Shown here: positions 18,274-27,727 of the stretch, in pieces | How the letters are laid out: every line of letters starts with the position of its first letter | How positions within the stretch are numbered: position 1 is the stretch's first letter | NCBI GenBank assembly: GCA_035946615.1 | Contig: DASYZB010000013.1 | Coordinates: 1-61,312 of the forward strand | Source of the DNA: Verrucomicrobiia bacterium | Lineage (GTDB): Bacteria > Verrucomicrobiota > Verrucomicrobiia > Limisphaerales > UBA8199 | DNA length: 61,312 bases | Reading direction: 5' to 3' | The notes under the pieces: generated by a model | Told to the model about the DNA's origin: nothing | Seen by the model: the letters and a program-made list of their open reading frames with translations, nothing else | The model's database searches: none | Position numbers and translations under genes: made by a program

Positions 18274-19521
18274 CTATTCGCCGTTCTCCTGCCGGGGTTT
18301 GGGTTGATTTGCTTCGAATACACCCTGCCAGCGATGCAGTTCCATGGCCAGAGGCCTGTAAAGCTTGCGATTACCGCGCGAGTCAGGATAATCCCACAAG
18401 GCATTATAACAGTGCCGATCGTCAATCCAGCCCGGATGATTTACTATGGGATAAAGACAGATTCCCTGGATGGGAACACCGTTTCCCATGGCGGCCTGGG
18501 TTTCCTGGCAAATATAGCGAAGCCAGCCGGCGCGGAGCATCTTCTCGGCGCCAGTCTCTGCGATGAAAATGGGGCGGTGATATCGTCTATAGACCTCATT
18601 GAGCATCTCGCGAAATGGGCGGTAGCGCGGGTGATGGCGGGTCAAAGGAGTAAATTTGCGCACGCGCCGGAAGTCTTTGAGGTTATAGAACCATTGGTTG
18701 TGCGGGTAAAAATTCGCCCCAATGATATCCAGGTACCGCTCGTGCCCGCCTAATTCCGGCCAGAGCCGGCCTGCCAGCATGTCCCAGGCCTGGAATTGCG
18801 ACAGCCTATAAGCCTCGGCATCGGGTTGTTCCTCGGGATGGCGGCTGCTGGCCACCACATGAATGATGGGATCGACATGAACGAACCGGGAGTCGGGCCG
18901 GCCCGCCCAGATGGCATTCATAGCGGCTATGGCCGCCCGCACCAAATGGGTCTTGAGTTCGAAACCCCGCCTCGTAACAAATGGAAACAGTGTTCCCTCG
19001 TCGCCTGCGGCCCAGGAGAAGAAGGAGATTTCGTTGACGGGAACGAAAAACCCCGGCCCATCAATTTCATTGGCAAGCCAGCGGGCAAAGGCAGCGCCAT
19101 ACTCGGCCAGGCTCGAGACAAACTCCGGCTTGAATAAATCCAGATGGTCGGGCCAGCCGAAGTGGCACAGGTCCCAGATCACTTGTGTCCCGGTAGCCCG
19201 CGCAGCCCGCACGATGGGCAGGGCGCTGGAAAAATCATAGCGGCCAGGCCGGCTCTCGACCAGATGCCAGCGCACCCCTTCGCGTGCGACCCGCAAGCCC
19301 TGCTGTTTAAGCCGCATATAATCCTGGCGCGCAAAGGTGTCGTGGGCGGTCGCAGCCACCAGGTCGAGCCGGTAACCGGAGCGCCGAACGATGCTCGAGC
19401 ATTCAAAACCGCCGGCGAAAAAGCTTTGAAAGAGGCGCCGCTGAGGGATGATCTCAGTAGCCGCCTGAAATCTCGGCGCTCTGCTCTTCTGAAGGCCCCG
19501 TGCAGGTCGCATTGCTCGCAT
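18274..19521 (-). CDS. Clan GH-A glycoside hydrolase (beta-glucosidase-like)
   Basis: 415 residues from ATG 19521 (a TTG at 19560 would overlap glf by 11 bp). TIM-barrel signs: LKQQGLRVAREGVRWHLVES, VIWDLCHFGWPDHLDLF (GH1-like DLxHFxxP motif), PVNEISFFSW with the probable acid/base Glu, DIIGANFYPHNQW, and IFIAETGAEK with the probable nucleophile Glu. It resembles GH1/GH39-like proteins found next to glf in other bacteria, often annotated beta-glucosidase. No signal peptide is seen. Between glf and the GH2 gene on the same strand, so probably co-transcribed and acting on a galactofuranose- or glucose-containing glycan. Confidence 0.7.
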   Translation of the reverse strand: MRAMRPARGLQKSRAPRFQAATEIIPQRRLFQSFFAGGFECSSIVRRSGYRLDLVAATAHDTFARQDYMRLKQQGLRVAREGVRWHLVESRPGRYDFSSALPIVRAARATGTQVIWDLCHFGWPDHLDLFKPEFVSSLAEYGAAFARWLANEIDGPGFFVPVNEISFFSWAAGDEGTLFPFVTRRGFELKTHLVRAAIAAMNAIWAGRPDSRFVHVDPIIHVVASSRHPEEQPDAEAYRLSQFQAWDMLAGRLWPELGGHERYLDIIGANFYPHNQWFYNLKDFRRVRKFTPLTRHHPRYRPFREMLNEVYRRYHRPIFIAETGAEKMLRAGWLRYICQETQAAMGNGVPIQGICLYPIVNHPGWIDDRHCYNALWDYPDSRGNRKLYRPLAMELHRWQGVFEANQPKPRQENGE

Positions 19522-19549
19522 CGCTCGATCTTTCCCTCGTCGAGGAAGT

Positions 19550-20806
19550 TTATGGCTCAACCAAAACAGGCCGCCGCCGGCCCGTGAGTGCCTTGGGCCG
19601 CTTCGGTTTCATTGAGATAGGCAAAGCAACCGTTCGCGCGGGTTGTTCGTAAGTCAAATCCACCGCTTCGGAACGGCTCAGATTGCAAAGCCGGGCATAA
19701 AGGGTCAGGGCCTGCGCCGCAACCTGGTCCATGTTGTAATACTTATAAGTGGCCAGGCGCCCGACAAAGTGCACCCCTGTTTCCTCTGCCAATGCCTGAT
19801 ATTGCTGATAAATCTGCGCGTTCTCCCGCCGCGGAATCGGATAATAAGGGTCTCCTGCGGCCCGCGAATACTCATAAACGATACTGGTTTTGGGATGCTC
19901 CTGGCCGGTCAGATGTTTGAACTCAGTGACCCGGGTGAATTCATAATCATTCGGATAATTGACCACCGCCACAGGCTGGTATTGGGCGCGGTTTAGCGTC
20001 TCGTGTTTGAACTCGAGGCAGCGGTAAGGCAGTTTGCCGAACTGAAAATCGAAAAACTCATCCACCGGGCCGGTATAGACCAGTTCGCGGTATGGTAGAG
20101 CGTCTTTAACATCCCTGTAATCGGTGTTCAAGAGAATCTTGATGTTGGAATGATCGAGCATGTTTTCGAACATGCGGGTGAACCCGAATTTGGGCATGGC
20201 CTGGTAGGTATCGGTGAAGTACCGATCATCGCGATTGGTGCGCGTGGGGACGCGCGCGGTCACCTGGGCATCCAACTCGGATGGGTCCAAGCCCCATTGC
20301 TTGCGCGTATAACCGCGGAAAAACTTCTCGTAGAGCTCGCGGCCAATCTTGCTCACAACCACATCCTCTGAGGTGCGAATTTGCTCCCTGGCTTCGGCGC
20401 GGCTGGCCAGAAATTCCTCCATCTGAAAGGAATTGAGACTCAAACCGTAAAGCCGATTAATCGTATCGAGGTTGATCGGGATGGGAACCAACTGCCCGTC
20501 CACGCTGGCCAGCACCTTATGCTGATAAGGACGCCATTGGGTGAAGCGCGAGAGATAATCGAATACCTCCTTGCAATTCGTGTGAAAGATATGGGGCCCG
20601 TATTTGTGCACCAGGATGCCCGCCTCGTCATAGTGGTCGTATGCGTTGCCGCCAATATGTCCGCGGCGATCCGCAAGCAGAACCTGTTTGCCCGACCCGC
20701 GCGCCAAGCGCTCGGCCAGAATGCACCCGGCATAGCCCGCCCCGACAATTAAATAATCAAACAGCTCCACTCGACCTGGCCGGGATTGCTCGCAAAAGCC
20801 GTTCAT
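19550..20806 (-). CDS. glf: UDP-galactopyranose mutase
   Basis: 418 residues. A flavoenzyme converting UDP-galactopyranose to UDP-galactofuranose, the donor for galactofuranose-containing surface glycans. The N-terminal FAD fold DYLIVGAGYAGCILAERLAR is followed by IGGNAYDHYDEAGILVHKYG and PHIFHTNCKEVFDYLSRFTQ, hallmarks of the bacterial enzyme. FRGYTRKQWG, RVPTRTNRDDRYFTDTYQAM and VVNYPNDYEFTRVTEFKHLT supply the substrate-binding Arg and Tyr residues, and GRLATYKYYNMDQ is the C-terminal FAD-contact motif. A basic tail follows. It lies 3 bp after the glycosyltransferase gene, clearly the same operon. Confidence 0.95.
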   Translation of the reverse strand: MNGFCEQSRPGRVELFDYLIVGAGYAGCILAERLARGSGKQVLLADRRGHIGGNAYDHYDEAGILVHKYGPHIFHTNCKEVFDYLSRFTQWRPYQHKVLASVDGQLVPIPINLDTINRLYGLSLNSFQMEEFLASRAEAREQIRTSEDVVVSKIGRELYEKFFRGYTRKQWGLDPSELDAQVTARVPTRTNRDDRYFTDTYQAMPKFGFTRMFENMLDHSNIKILLNTDYRDVKDALPYRELVYTGPVDEFFDFQFGKLPYRCLEFKHETLNRAQYQPVAVVNYPNDYEFTRVTEFKHLTGQEHPKTSIVYEYSRAAGDPYYPIPRRENAQIYQQYQALAEETGVHFVGRLATYKYYNMDQVAAQALTLYARLCNLSRSEAVDLTYEQPARTVALPISMKPKRPKALTGRRRPVLVEP

Positions 20807-20809
20807 GCG

Positions 20810-22204
20810 TCAGGCGGCTGCGGGGAAAGGTGTTTCCCCAGGGATAGCCGGAGGGCAGGTTTCCACCTGGGCAGAGAGGGCCGCGGCGCTGTCGAATGCC
20901 TGGAATATTGAACTGGCGGCGGCGGTTTTTCGTGCCAGGGCCTCATTCATGTGCCGTTCCATCTCGCCAACGATCCAGTCCCAGGAGTTTTTGGCAACCA
21001 TGTCCAGCCCCCGGGCAATGGCATCCCCATCGGGTTGTTCGAGAGCTTGCCGGCAAGCGCAAACAAACTCTTTGGCGCTTCGCGCGACCTGAACGACGGC
21101 TCCGAAGTTGCGCACCACATCGGGCACGGCGGTGCTCACGATGGGTTTAGCAGTGGCCATATACTCGAGGGCCTTGGTCGGATTGATAAATTCGGTCGCC
21201 TCATTTAGAGCGAATGGCATCAGGCAGACATCAAAGCCTTTGCAGAATGAAGGCAGGTCCGCATAGGCCCGCTGTCCCAGCCAATGCAGGTTATGCTGCC
21301 GCGGCAAATCGCGCTCCTCGACCTTGGCCACCGGCCCAATGATGGCTACTGACCAACTCGGGTCGGCCTCCGCCAACCGCCCAACCAACTGGTAATCCAT
21401 CCGCTCATCCACCACGCCGAAATATCCCAAAACGGGCCGCTTCAATGCGGCTATCTCTGGGGGAATGGCGGTTTGGGTGGCGCGCGCGCGGCCAAAGTGT
21501 TCGGCATCGACGCCGCAGCCATAGAAATGACAATTATTATGGAAGCGGCTCTTACTGTCATAGAGCTTTCGGCCACCGGTAAAAACGAGGTCGGCCCGCG
21601 CCAGCAACTCCCTCTCGCGTTTGCGGATTTCAGGCGGAGCCCCGCGGAATTTTGACAGCTCGTCCATGCAATCATAGACGGTGAGCCGTTCACCCATTTG
21701 GCCGGCGAATGCCCTCACCGCCATCGGGTCGTAAAACCATTGAATCGGATTATCGAATTGCCCGGCTGCAGGGCCGGCCAAAAAATTCTGAACCAACCGG
21801 CGCCTTTCGGCATCGACATACTCTCCGTCCCCCCAGCGCCAGACGGGAAACTGCAGGCGCAACACGGTGATATTGGGATAATCCTGCGGTGTGCTGAACC
21901 GCGCCAGCGGCGCCACCAATTGAACGTCGGGCGAGACTGTTTCTACAAACAGGATTCGGCGCCGCCGGCTGAAGCGGGAGATGAACTGCTGTGGCCGCTG
22001 CCAAACCCAGTCCCAGCACAGGTGCGAATGGACAATGATCGGAAAATCGCCGGCAAACTCCGTGGCGGCGTCGCGCGCGGAGGCACTGCTCTTTCGCATG
22101 CGGTTGGGGTTGTGGAAACGTTTTCTTGAAAAGAAAGAGGTTTTTTGCGCGATAAAACCTTTGGATTTGGGTGTCAGTTCAGATTCGATCGGCGCGTAAG
22201 ACAT
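20810..22204 (-). CDS. GT4-like glycosyltransferase
   Basis: 464 residues. After a basic, low-complexity N-terminus the sequence shows IIVHSHLCWDWVWQRPQQFI, typical of GT-B enzymes that open with an HLxWDWVWQRPQ motif, then WFYDPMAVRAFAG, YDCMDELSKFRGAP, VFTGGRKLYDSK, GYFGVVDERMDYQLVG and a C-terminal donor-binding half (VCLMPFALNEATEFINPTKA, LEYMATAKPIVSTAVPDV). Enzymes of this type are commonly found beside glf and may transfer galactofuranose. Donor and acceptor are not readable. First gene of the leftward cluster, with about 250 bp to the divergent gene at 22457. Confidence 0.8.
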   Translation of the reverse strand: MSYAPIESELTPKSKGFIAQKTSFFSRKRFHNPNRMRKSSASARDAATEFAGDFPIIVHSHLCWDWVWQRPQQFISRFSRRRRILFVETVSPDVQLVAPLARFSTPQDYPNITVLRLQFPVWRWGDGEYVDAERRRLVQNFLAGPAAGQFDNPIQWFYDPMAVRAFAGQMGERLTVYDCMDELSKFRGAPPEIRKRERELLARADLVFTGGRKLYDSKSRFHNNCHFYGCGVDAEHFGRARATQTAIPPEIAALKRPVLGYFGVVDERMDYQLVGRLAEADPSWSVAIIGPVAKVEERDLPRQHNLHWLGQRAYADLPSFCKGFDVCLMPFALNEATEFINPTKALEYMATAKPIVSTAVPDVVRNFGAVVQVARSAKEFVCACRQALEQPDGDAIARGLDMVAKNSWDWIVGEMERHMNEALARKTAAASSIFQAFDSAAALSAQVETCPPAIPGETPFPAAA

Positions 22205-22456
22205 AGAGCAACGTGTTTAATGGTTCGATAATCATATTCCTGCCGAGCATTGTCTCCCGCGTTCATTTCACAGGACTAACACTCTCTGGTTAAGAGACTT
22301 CAAAGGGCCGCCTCACTCAATGGGGTTTAACCCGAAAATCATCGGCCGACTTGCAAATCTCAGCGCTATTTTTGACTGTCAGCGGCTTCAGACTCGGCTA
22401 CAGTGGCGGCGGAAAGTTTCAAAGCGCGGGAATGCCCCGCAAGACGCAGGGACATT

Positions 22457-22966
22457 ATGCAATTAGACGAGGCACAAAAGCAGAAGGTGGCGGAGTGGAT
22501 TAAGCAGGGATTAAAGCTCTCAGAAATCCAGAATCGATTGATGGGCGAATTAAGCGTGCGACTGACTTACATGGAAGTGCGCTTGCTGGTCGATGACCTC
22601 AAGCTGACTCCAAAGGACGTCGAGCCGCGCAAACCATCGCCGACTTTGGCGGGGGCAGGCGCCCCAGGCGCCCCAACGCCCGGAGCCAGGCAACCAGGAC
22701 CAGCACCGTCACAGGCCCCAGTAGCCCAGGCCCAGACCCCTGGAGCTCCAGCCAAGATAGCCCTTTCCGTGGACCAACTCGCCCGCCCGGGCGCGGTGGT
22801 CAGCGGCAAGGTCACTTTCAGCGACGGCAATCGCGCGGAGTGGTATTTTGATCAATCTGGCCGGCTGGGATTGGTGACGCAGCAACCAGGCTACAGACCG
22901 CCTGCGGCGGATTTGCAGGAATTCCAGGTAGCCCTCGAATCAGAACTGAGCCGGATGGGCCTGTAA
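22457..22966 (+). CDS. Conserved-looking hypothetical protein with Pro/Ala linker
   Basis: 169 residues. The N-terminus MQLDEAQKQKVAEWIKQGLK then LSEIQNRLMGE looks like a helical, possibly DNA-binding-type segment; a 50-residue Pro/Ala/Gly linker follows; the C-terminal part (IALSVDQLARPGAVVSGKVT, FSDGNRAEWYFDQSGRLGLV, FQVALESELSRMGL) is a small alpha/beta domain. I cannot name a family, though similar proteins seem common in Verrucomicrobia. ATG at 22457, preceded by GCAGGGA, is chosen over an earlier in-frame start at 22403. Convergent with the SNF2 gene, 8 bp apart. Confidence 0.65.
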   Translation: MQLDEAQKQKVAEWIKQGLKLSEIQNRLMGELSVRLTYMEVRLLVDDLKLTPKDVEPRKPSPTLAGAGAPGAPTPGARQPGPAPSQAPVAQAQTPGAPAKIALSVDQLARPGAVVSGKVTFSDGNRAEWYFDQSGRLGLVTQQPGYRPPAADLQEFQVALESELSRMGL

Positions 22967-22974
22967 GGTCAGCA

Positions 22975-25752
22975 TTAAAGCGCTGCCAGGCAATCCGCCA
23001 CCGGTTTCCACGCTGCGGTGGGATCGGCGGTGAATTGGCGCAGGGGGGTCAGGGCCTCGCGCCATTGATGGGCCAAAGGCGCCAGGAGCGTGTCCTCGAA
23101 CTTTGACGGCTCGGGTAACCGGCCTTCGATAGCCAATGCGCGGCCCAAGGGCAGCACCGCATCCAGCATGGCGGCCCTGGCTTCTTCGGCCAGGCCACCT
23201 TCGCCCAGCAGACGCGCCATCTTCATCTTGCGCGCCGCCTGTTGGCGGTGGCTTGCCGCTTGCTCCCGCTCCGCCTCGGAGAGAGGGGCAGGCCCCGCAG
23301 CCGTTGTTTCCTGAGCAAACAAATCCCGGCTGGCGCGCGTGGTGCGAGATACCAGTCCGAGTTCGATGAGCCGTTGCAAGGCCTCGTCTGTGGCGCGATC
23401 AATAACCTCCAGGCGCACCGGTGACAGCGGGTCCCATTGGCCGGGCCCGAAATACTCCTCGTGCAAGGCTTGGAGCTTCTCGCGGTGCTGGGCGGCGTCC
23501 CGCTCGACAATCACATACAACACCGAATGAGAGGCATCCGCCGGGTACCGCTCTTCACATCGCACCAGCGCGCCATTAATGCGCTCGCGCGCGGCGCTCG
23601 CAAAACCCAGCGGGCGGTCCGCCGGGAGCGCTGGCCGTGCAGGCGCGGTTCCTGGCGGTGGTTGAGTTGGCGTTGAAACCAGTTGCTCGAGTTTCGCCAG
23701 GAAGGCCTGACGTCCGCTCTGGAGTTTGATCTCCGTAAGATTGCCTTTGCGGTCCAGGACGCCGTCGGCCAGGGCTTGCTTGTTCGAAAGCGTATCGAGC
23801 ATTCGGTGCTCGATGGTTTTTTCGGTAACCAGATTGATGACTGTGACTGGGCGGGTCTGGTGCTTGCGCCAGGCCCGTGCAATGCGTTGCTCGAGCTTGG
23901 CTGGGTTCCATGGCAAGTCGCAATTAATCACAATGCTCGCATTTTGCAGGTTTAATCCCGATGCGCCCGAATCGGTGCTGAGAAAAATCCGGCAATCCGG
24001 GTCGGACTTGAACGCGTTGATTTCTGCCCGGCGCCGTTTTTGGGGGACGCTGCCGGTATGCCAGGCGAAACCCAGCTTGAGCCGCCGGCAGAGGCCCTGC
24101 ACCAGTTCGAGCATCCGCTCCCATTCCGAAAAGACGAGCGCCTTTACGTCCTTATTCTCCCGGCATTCCTCGAGAATCTTCTCGAGCTCAGCCAGTTTCG
24201 GACAAACCCGGTCCTCGGGATTAAGGATATAATTGGTGTCGCAAACCATCCGCATCATGGCCAGGTGCCGCAAGAGCTTGTCTGATTCCTGTTGGGTGAG
24301 CGGTCGGCGTTTGGCGATAAATGCCAAACGCGCAACCACTGCCTCGTGGTTCTCATATTCAGCCCGCTGCTCCGCGCTGAGGATAACGAAATAGTTGCGG
24401 TCCGAGCGCTCGGGCAACTCCGTCTCGACATCGGCTTTGCGGCGGCGAAGCATGTGGGGCTTAATGCGCTCGTGGAGTTTGTCCAGGTTGCAATAAGCGC
24501 TCGGGCGCCCGCGCTCATCGAGTTGGTAGTATTCACGGTTGAACCGGAACAAGGGTCCCAGAAGCGATGGATTCAAAAAATCCATCAATGAATAGAGTTC
24601 GTCGATGCGGTTTTCGATGGGCGTGCCCGTCAGGACGAACGCGTAGCGGCTGCGGAGGCGTTTGATGGCCTGGGTGGTTTTGGCGCTCCAATTCTTGATA
24701 CGCTGCGCCTCGTCCAGCACCACGATGTCCGGACGCAACCGCTCGTTGACTTCCAGGGCATCGGCCAGCATCTGCTCGTAGTTGACAATGGTGAAGAACG
24801 GCGGCATTGCAGCCCCTGAGGCCAGTTGCCGCGCGGCGTGGTAGCATTTCAGGCGCTGCATCCTCGAGCCAAACACCAGTTGATAGGGCAGCTCGGTGAA
24901 CCGTTGAATCTGCTCTTCCCATTCGGTTTTGAGGGAAGCTGGAGTAACCACCAGCACCCGCTCAGCCCGGCCAAGGCGCCGCAGCAGGGCGCAAGCAGCA
25001 ATGGCCTGGATGGTTTTTCCCAGGCCCATTTCATCCGCCAACAGTGCGCGCTCGGTAAAGGCCAGGTGTAACATCCCTTCCCGCTGATAGGGGAATAGCG
25101 GGACCCGGGTTTCCTGCGCGGGCCACTCGCCGTTTTGGACCTTAAGCTCGTAATGTCGCCTGATTTCTTTGCGTTCAGCGGCTCGCGCCCGGGCCTCCAG
25201 CCAAGGGGTCAACTCCTGCGACAGGCGCAGTTCCGGCAGGCGGCTGGACGCCAGTTGCCGCAGGCTTCCAAGGACCTCCTCGGGGTTGCCTTCCTTCAAT
25301 GCCCCGCCGGTTCCAAACCAAGGGCGCAACTGGGACGGCAGCGCACCGTGTCCGTTTAACAAACAAATGGAATCGGTGGATGGGTCCGGCACCACATCCA
25401 GGCGCGTGCTGCCGTTTTTTGAGGCGTTTTGGAAGAGCCGCTTGAAACGCGCGCGCAGATAGAGCAGAACCGCTTCCACATGCTTGCAAGTGCCCAAACC
25501 GTTGATGCGGAAATCAACGCATTGACAGGCGAACTGCCTCTGGCCCACATCGCGGATTTCAACCAGGTACGCCAGCCCGCTGGCAGATTGAACGCGAAAG
25601 TTCGAATAAACCGGGTGGCGCGGGTCTGTGTTTGAAATGCGAAATTGTTCCGTGCTCGCCCGGACCCTGCGGCGGTTAATCTCGTCTTCGTCCGTGGTGC
25701 GCCAGTTGTGCTGCGAGGGCACTTCCATTTTCGGCATTAAAGCTTTTGGCAT
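22975..25752 (-). CDS. SNF2-family helicase with SWIM zinc finger
   Basis: 925 residues. An N-terminal SWIM-type zinc site (FACQCVDFRINGLGTCKHVE, CxCx(n)CxH) at about residues 70-95 precedes the two RecA-like lobes: motif I ADEMGLGKTIQAIAACALLR, motif Ia VVTPASLKTEWEEQI, motif II VVLDEAQRIKN, motif III FVLTGTPIENR, motif V FLSTDSGASGLNLQNA and motif VI EQRIARAWRKHQTRPV. It belongs to the bacterial RapA/HepA-like DNA translocases, ATP-driven proteins that remodel protein-DNA complexes. The last 250 residues are a divergent domain with helical stretches. Neighbouring genes give no functional hint; no restriction or defence genes are visible beside it. Confidence 0.9.
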   Translation of the reverse strand: MPKALMPKMEVPSQHNWRTTDEDEINRRRVRASTEQFRISNTDPRHPVYSNFRVQSASGLAYLVEIRDVGQRQFACQCVDFRINGLGTCKHVEAVLLYLRARFKRLFQNASKNGSTRLDVVPDPSTDSICLLNGHGALPSQLRPWFGTGGALKEGNPEEVLGSLRQLASSRLPELRLSQELTPWLEARARAAERKEIRRHYELKVQNGEWPAQETRVPLFPYQREGMLHLAFTERALLADEMGLGKTIQAIAACALLRRLGRAERVLVVTPASLKTEWEEQIQRFTELPYQLVFGSRMQRLKCYHAARQLASGAAMPPFFTIVNYEQMLADALEVNERLRPDIVVLDEAQRIKNWSAKTTQAIKRLRSRYAFVLTGTPIENRIDELYSLMDFLNPSLLGPLFRFNREYYQLDERGRPSAYCNLDKLHERIKPHMLRRRKADVETELPERSDRNYFVILSAEQRAEYENHEAVVARLAFIAKRRPLTQQESDKLLRHLAMMRMVCDTNYILNPEDRVCPKLAELEKILEECRENKDVKALVFSEWERMLELVQGLCRRLKLGFAWHTGSVPQKRRRAEINAFKSDPDCRIFLSTDSGASGLNLQNASIVINCDLPWNPAKLEQRIARAWRKHQTRPVTVINLVTEKTIEHRMLDTLSNKQALADGVLDRKGNLTEIKLQSGRQAFLAKLEQLVSTPTQPPPGTAPARPALPADRPLGFASAARERINGALVRCEERYPADASHSVLYVIVERDAAQHREKLQALHEEYFGPGQWDPLSPVRLEVIDRATDEALQRLIELGLVSRTTRASRDLFAQETTAAGPAPLSEAEREQAASHRQQAARKMKMARLLGEGGLAEEARAAMLDAVLPLGRALAIEGRLPEPSKFEDTLLAPLAHQWREALTPLRQFTADPTAAWKPVADCLAAL

Positions 25753-25824
25753 TGCTCCATCATTGACTTCAAATGCCAGGAGTCAAAACGGAGTTATTCG
25801 GAGTTATTCACCGCCTGTTCACTT

Positions 25825-25925
25825 ATCCCGACGGGATTACGCCCTCCAACCGGAGTTGCGAGGAACGAGCTACCCCGGGTAACCTCCGCGCGGCGCCCCA
25901 CCTCCGAAGGAGTTGCGCCCCTTGA
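25825..25925. repeat. Cluster of small palindromes, dispersed-repeat type
   Basis: Contains ATCCCG-a-CGGGAT (25825-25837), TACCC-c-GGGTA (25871-25881) and a repeated GGAGTTGCG on either side. I remember closely similar intergenic units in many Verrucomicrobial, Planctomycete and acidobacterial genomes, where they form long stem-loops. It fills the space between the SNF2 gene and the end of the DUF2961 gene. Confidence 0.6.
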
Positions 25926-25981
25926 CTCGATACATCCTTTATCATCATCGCACCATCGTCATTACCTTCCTTGACTTTGGC

Positions 25982-27727
25982 TCAGTGATAAAGGATTGGG
26001 TTGGTCCTCCAGTCCTTGTTCTTGTCGTGCGCGTAGATGGCCACTCGAGGGCGTCGTTCGCGCAGTCGCACTGATTCCAAGCCGCAGTAGTAACCTGCGG
26101 ACGCCGGATTCCTTCCGACGCACTCCAACCGGAGCCGGTATTGGCCCGGATCGGGCCAAAAATCGAGCAGATGCGCCTCTTCATTGATCACCTTGGGGCT
26201 GTAAAGGTCCAACGGCTCGCCCAATTTAACGCCATTAAGATATGTTTGATACCGGCCGAAGTCGTAGGATTTGGTGAGGTTCAACAGGAGGCGGAACGGC
26301 TGCTTGTTCGTCACGCTGAAGGCAAGCTCCAGCCACGCATTTTGGCTGTTTGTCGGTTCATAGAGCACCTGCCGTCCGGGGTAGAACTCAAGCTGCTGGG
26401 TGATGAGTTCTCCATCACCATGAAAGTGCGTTCCCGTAAAGTCTCTGGCGAAAGCGATGATCGGATCGAGGCTGGGCAGCGCGCGGGCGCGGGCGTCCGG
26501 AGCGCGGGCATTGAAGGTCGGTTTGCCGGTTTGGTACCAGAAAGACACGCTTGAATAATCATCTTCGCGCTCATTCCAGCTAGTGCTCTTGTAGGCATGG
26601 TTCTCATCGGGAGCGATCCAGCCAAAGTGTTCAAACGTCACTTTGATACCTGTATTGAAGACGATTGGGTCGTTGATATGCCAGCGGTAGGCGCTGGTAT
26701 GTCCACCGACGATCCCCCATTGGTCGAAGAAGGGTACCCCGAAATACGGCGTGCTGGCAGTTTTTAAACCCCACGCTAACAGAAAATAATCTTCCGTTCC
26801 GGTGCCCCAAATCGAGGCCTTGGATTCCCCGTCGATATAAATCTTCTCATCGCCTTCGCCGAACCATGCGGGGCTTCGCGTCCGCACCGCCAGCACCGTG
26901 CCGACGTAATGGCCTTTACCGCGCGTGTCCAGCAGCACGTAATCCTTGCCGTGCTCGACGGGGTATTCCTGGCGGTACTGAGCGTAAAAATAAGGTGTGT
27001 CCTTGGGGATTCGCTTCTTCCTGATCCAATCAATATTGTAATACAGCAGGCTTATGGGCTTGTCGCTTTGGTTGACGATTTCGATGCGGGCAGACTTTCG
27101 GAACGGCATTTGCCAGAAACAATTGTAGGCATCGCCGTCCGCCACAACGACGGGCAGGCTAATCACCTCGCGTCTCTGGCCAAAACAGTTGGCGAAAAAA
27201 TCTCCAACCGGCGCCTCTACGGCAGGACGGGGATCGCCGTCCCAATACATCCGCAAAAGCATTTCCTGGTGGTTGGCCGAGCCGTCTTTGGCCCAATCCT
27301 GAGGCTCCGGCCCAAGAAAAGTCATCCAGACGTGAGTAATAATGCCGGGGCCGCGCTCGTCCAACAGCACATGCGTCTTTCCGGGCGCTACTCTGAAATT
27401 GTCCCAATTGCTTTCTTCGCTCAGGTCTCCGCGAGGCTCCGCGCGAGGATTGAGCTTCTGCTCGCCGGACCGCCGCACCTCCCCAACCCGCATCGTCGAG
27501 GTCGCGCGCATGGACCTTCCTTCCTGCGGTTTGGCGAGATCATCCAAAACCCCAGCCCGGCACAGGCTCGTCAAATGGAACAACCACAGCGCCAGGATGA
27601 CGGCGTTCACGCTGGTCGTCTCTAGGGCGGCGAGACTTTTTCGCAGGTGAGGGGCTGCAAGGCGGCACATTGATGACCGGGCTGGCTGCGGAGGCGACGC
27701 AGGTCGAGGACGGAACCGGGTTTTCAT
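25982..27727 (-). CDS. DUF2961 family glycosidase-like protein (GH172)
   Basis: 581 residues. After a basic start and one hydrophobic segment (VNAVILALWLFHLTSLCRAG, likely an uncleaved or long signal peptide) comes the DUF2961 fold: LLDERGPGIITHVWMTFLGP, LLRMYWDGDPRPAVEAPVGD, FFANCFGQ, YNCFWQMPFRKSARIEIVNQ, YYNIDW, GEGDEKIYIDGE, SIWGTGTEDYFLLAWG and YRWHINDPI. Characterised GH172 enzymes act on difructose dianhydrides and alpha-linked fructo- or arabinofuranosides, with Glu residues such as that in GTGTEDY taking part in catalysis. Specificity here is unknown. An unrecognised 92-codon frame upstream ends in ATGA with this start. Confidence 0.85.
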   Translation of the reverse strand: MKTRFRPRPASPPQPARSSMCRLAAPHLRKSLAALETTSVNAVILALWLFHLTSLCRAGVLDDLAKPQEGRSMRATSTMRVGEVRRSGEQKLNPRAEPRGDLSEESNWDNFRVAPGKTHVLLDERGPGIITHVWMTFLGPEPQDWAKDGSANHQEMLLRMYWDGDPRPAVEAPVGDFFANCFGQRREVISLPVVVADGDAYNCFWQMPFRKSARIEIVNQSDKPISLLYYNIDWIRKKRIPKDTPYFYAQYRQEYPVEHGKDYVLLDTRGKGHYVGTVLAVRTRSPAWFGEGDEKIYIDGESKASIWGTGTEDYFLLAWGLKTASTPYFGVPFFDQWGIVGGHTSAYRWHINDPIVFNTGIKVTFEHFGWIAPDENHAYKSTSWNEREDDYSSVSFWYQTGKPTFNARAPDARARALPSLDPIIAFARDFTGTHFHGDGELITQQLEFYPGRQVLYEPTNSQNAWLELAFSVTNKQPFRLLLNLTKSYDFGRYQTYLNGVKLGEPLDLYSPKVINEEAHLLDFWPDPGQYRLRLECVGRNPASAGYYCGLESVRLRERRPRVAIYAHDKNKDWRTNPILYH

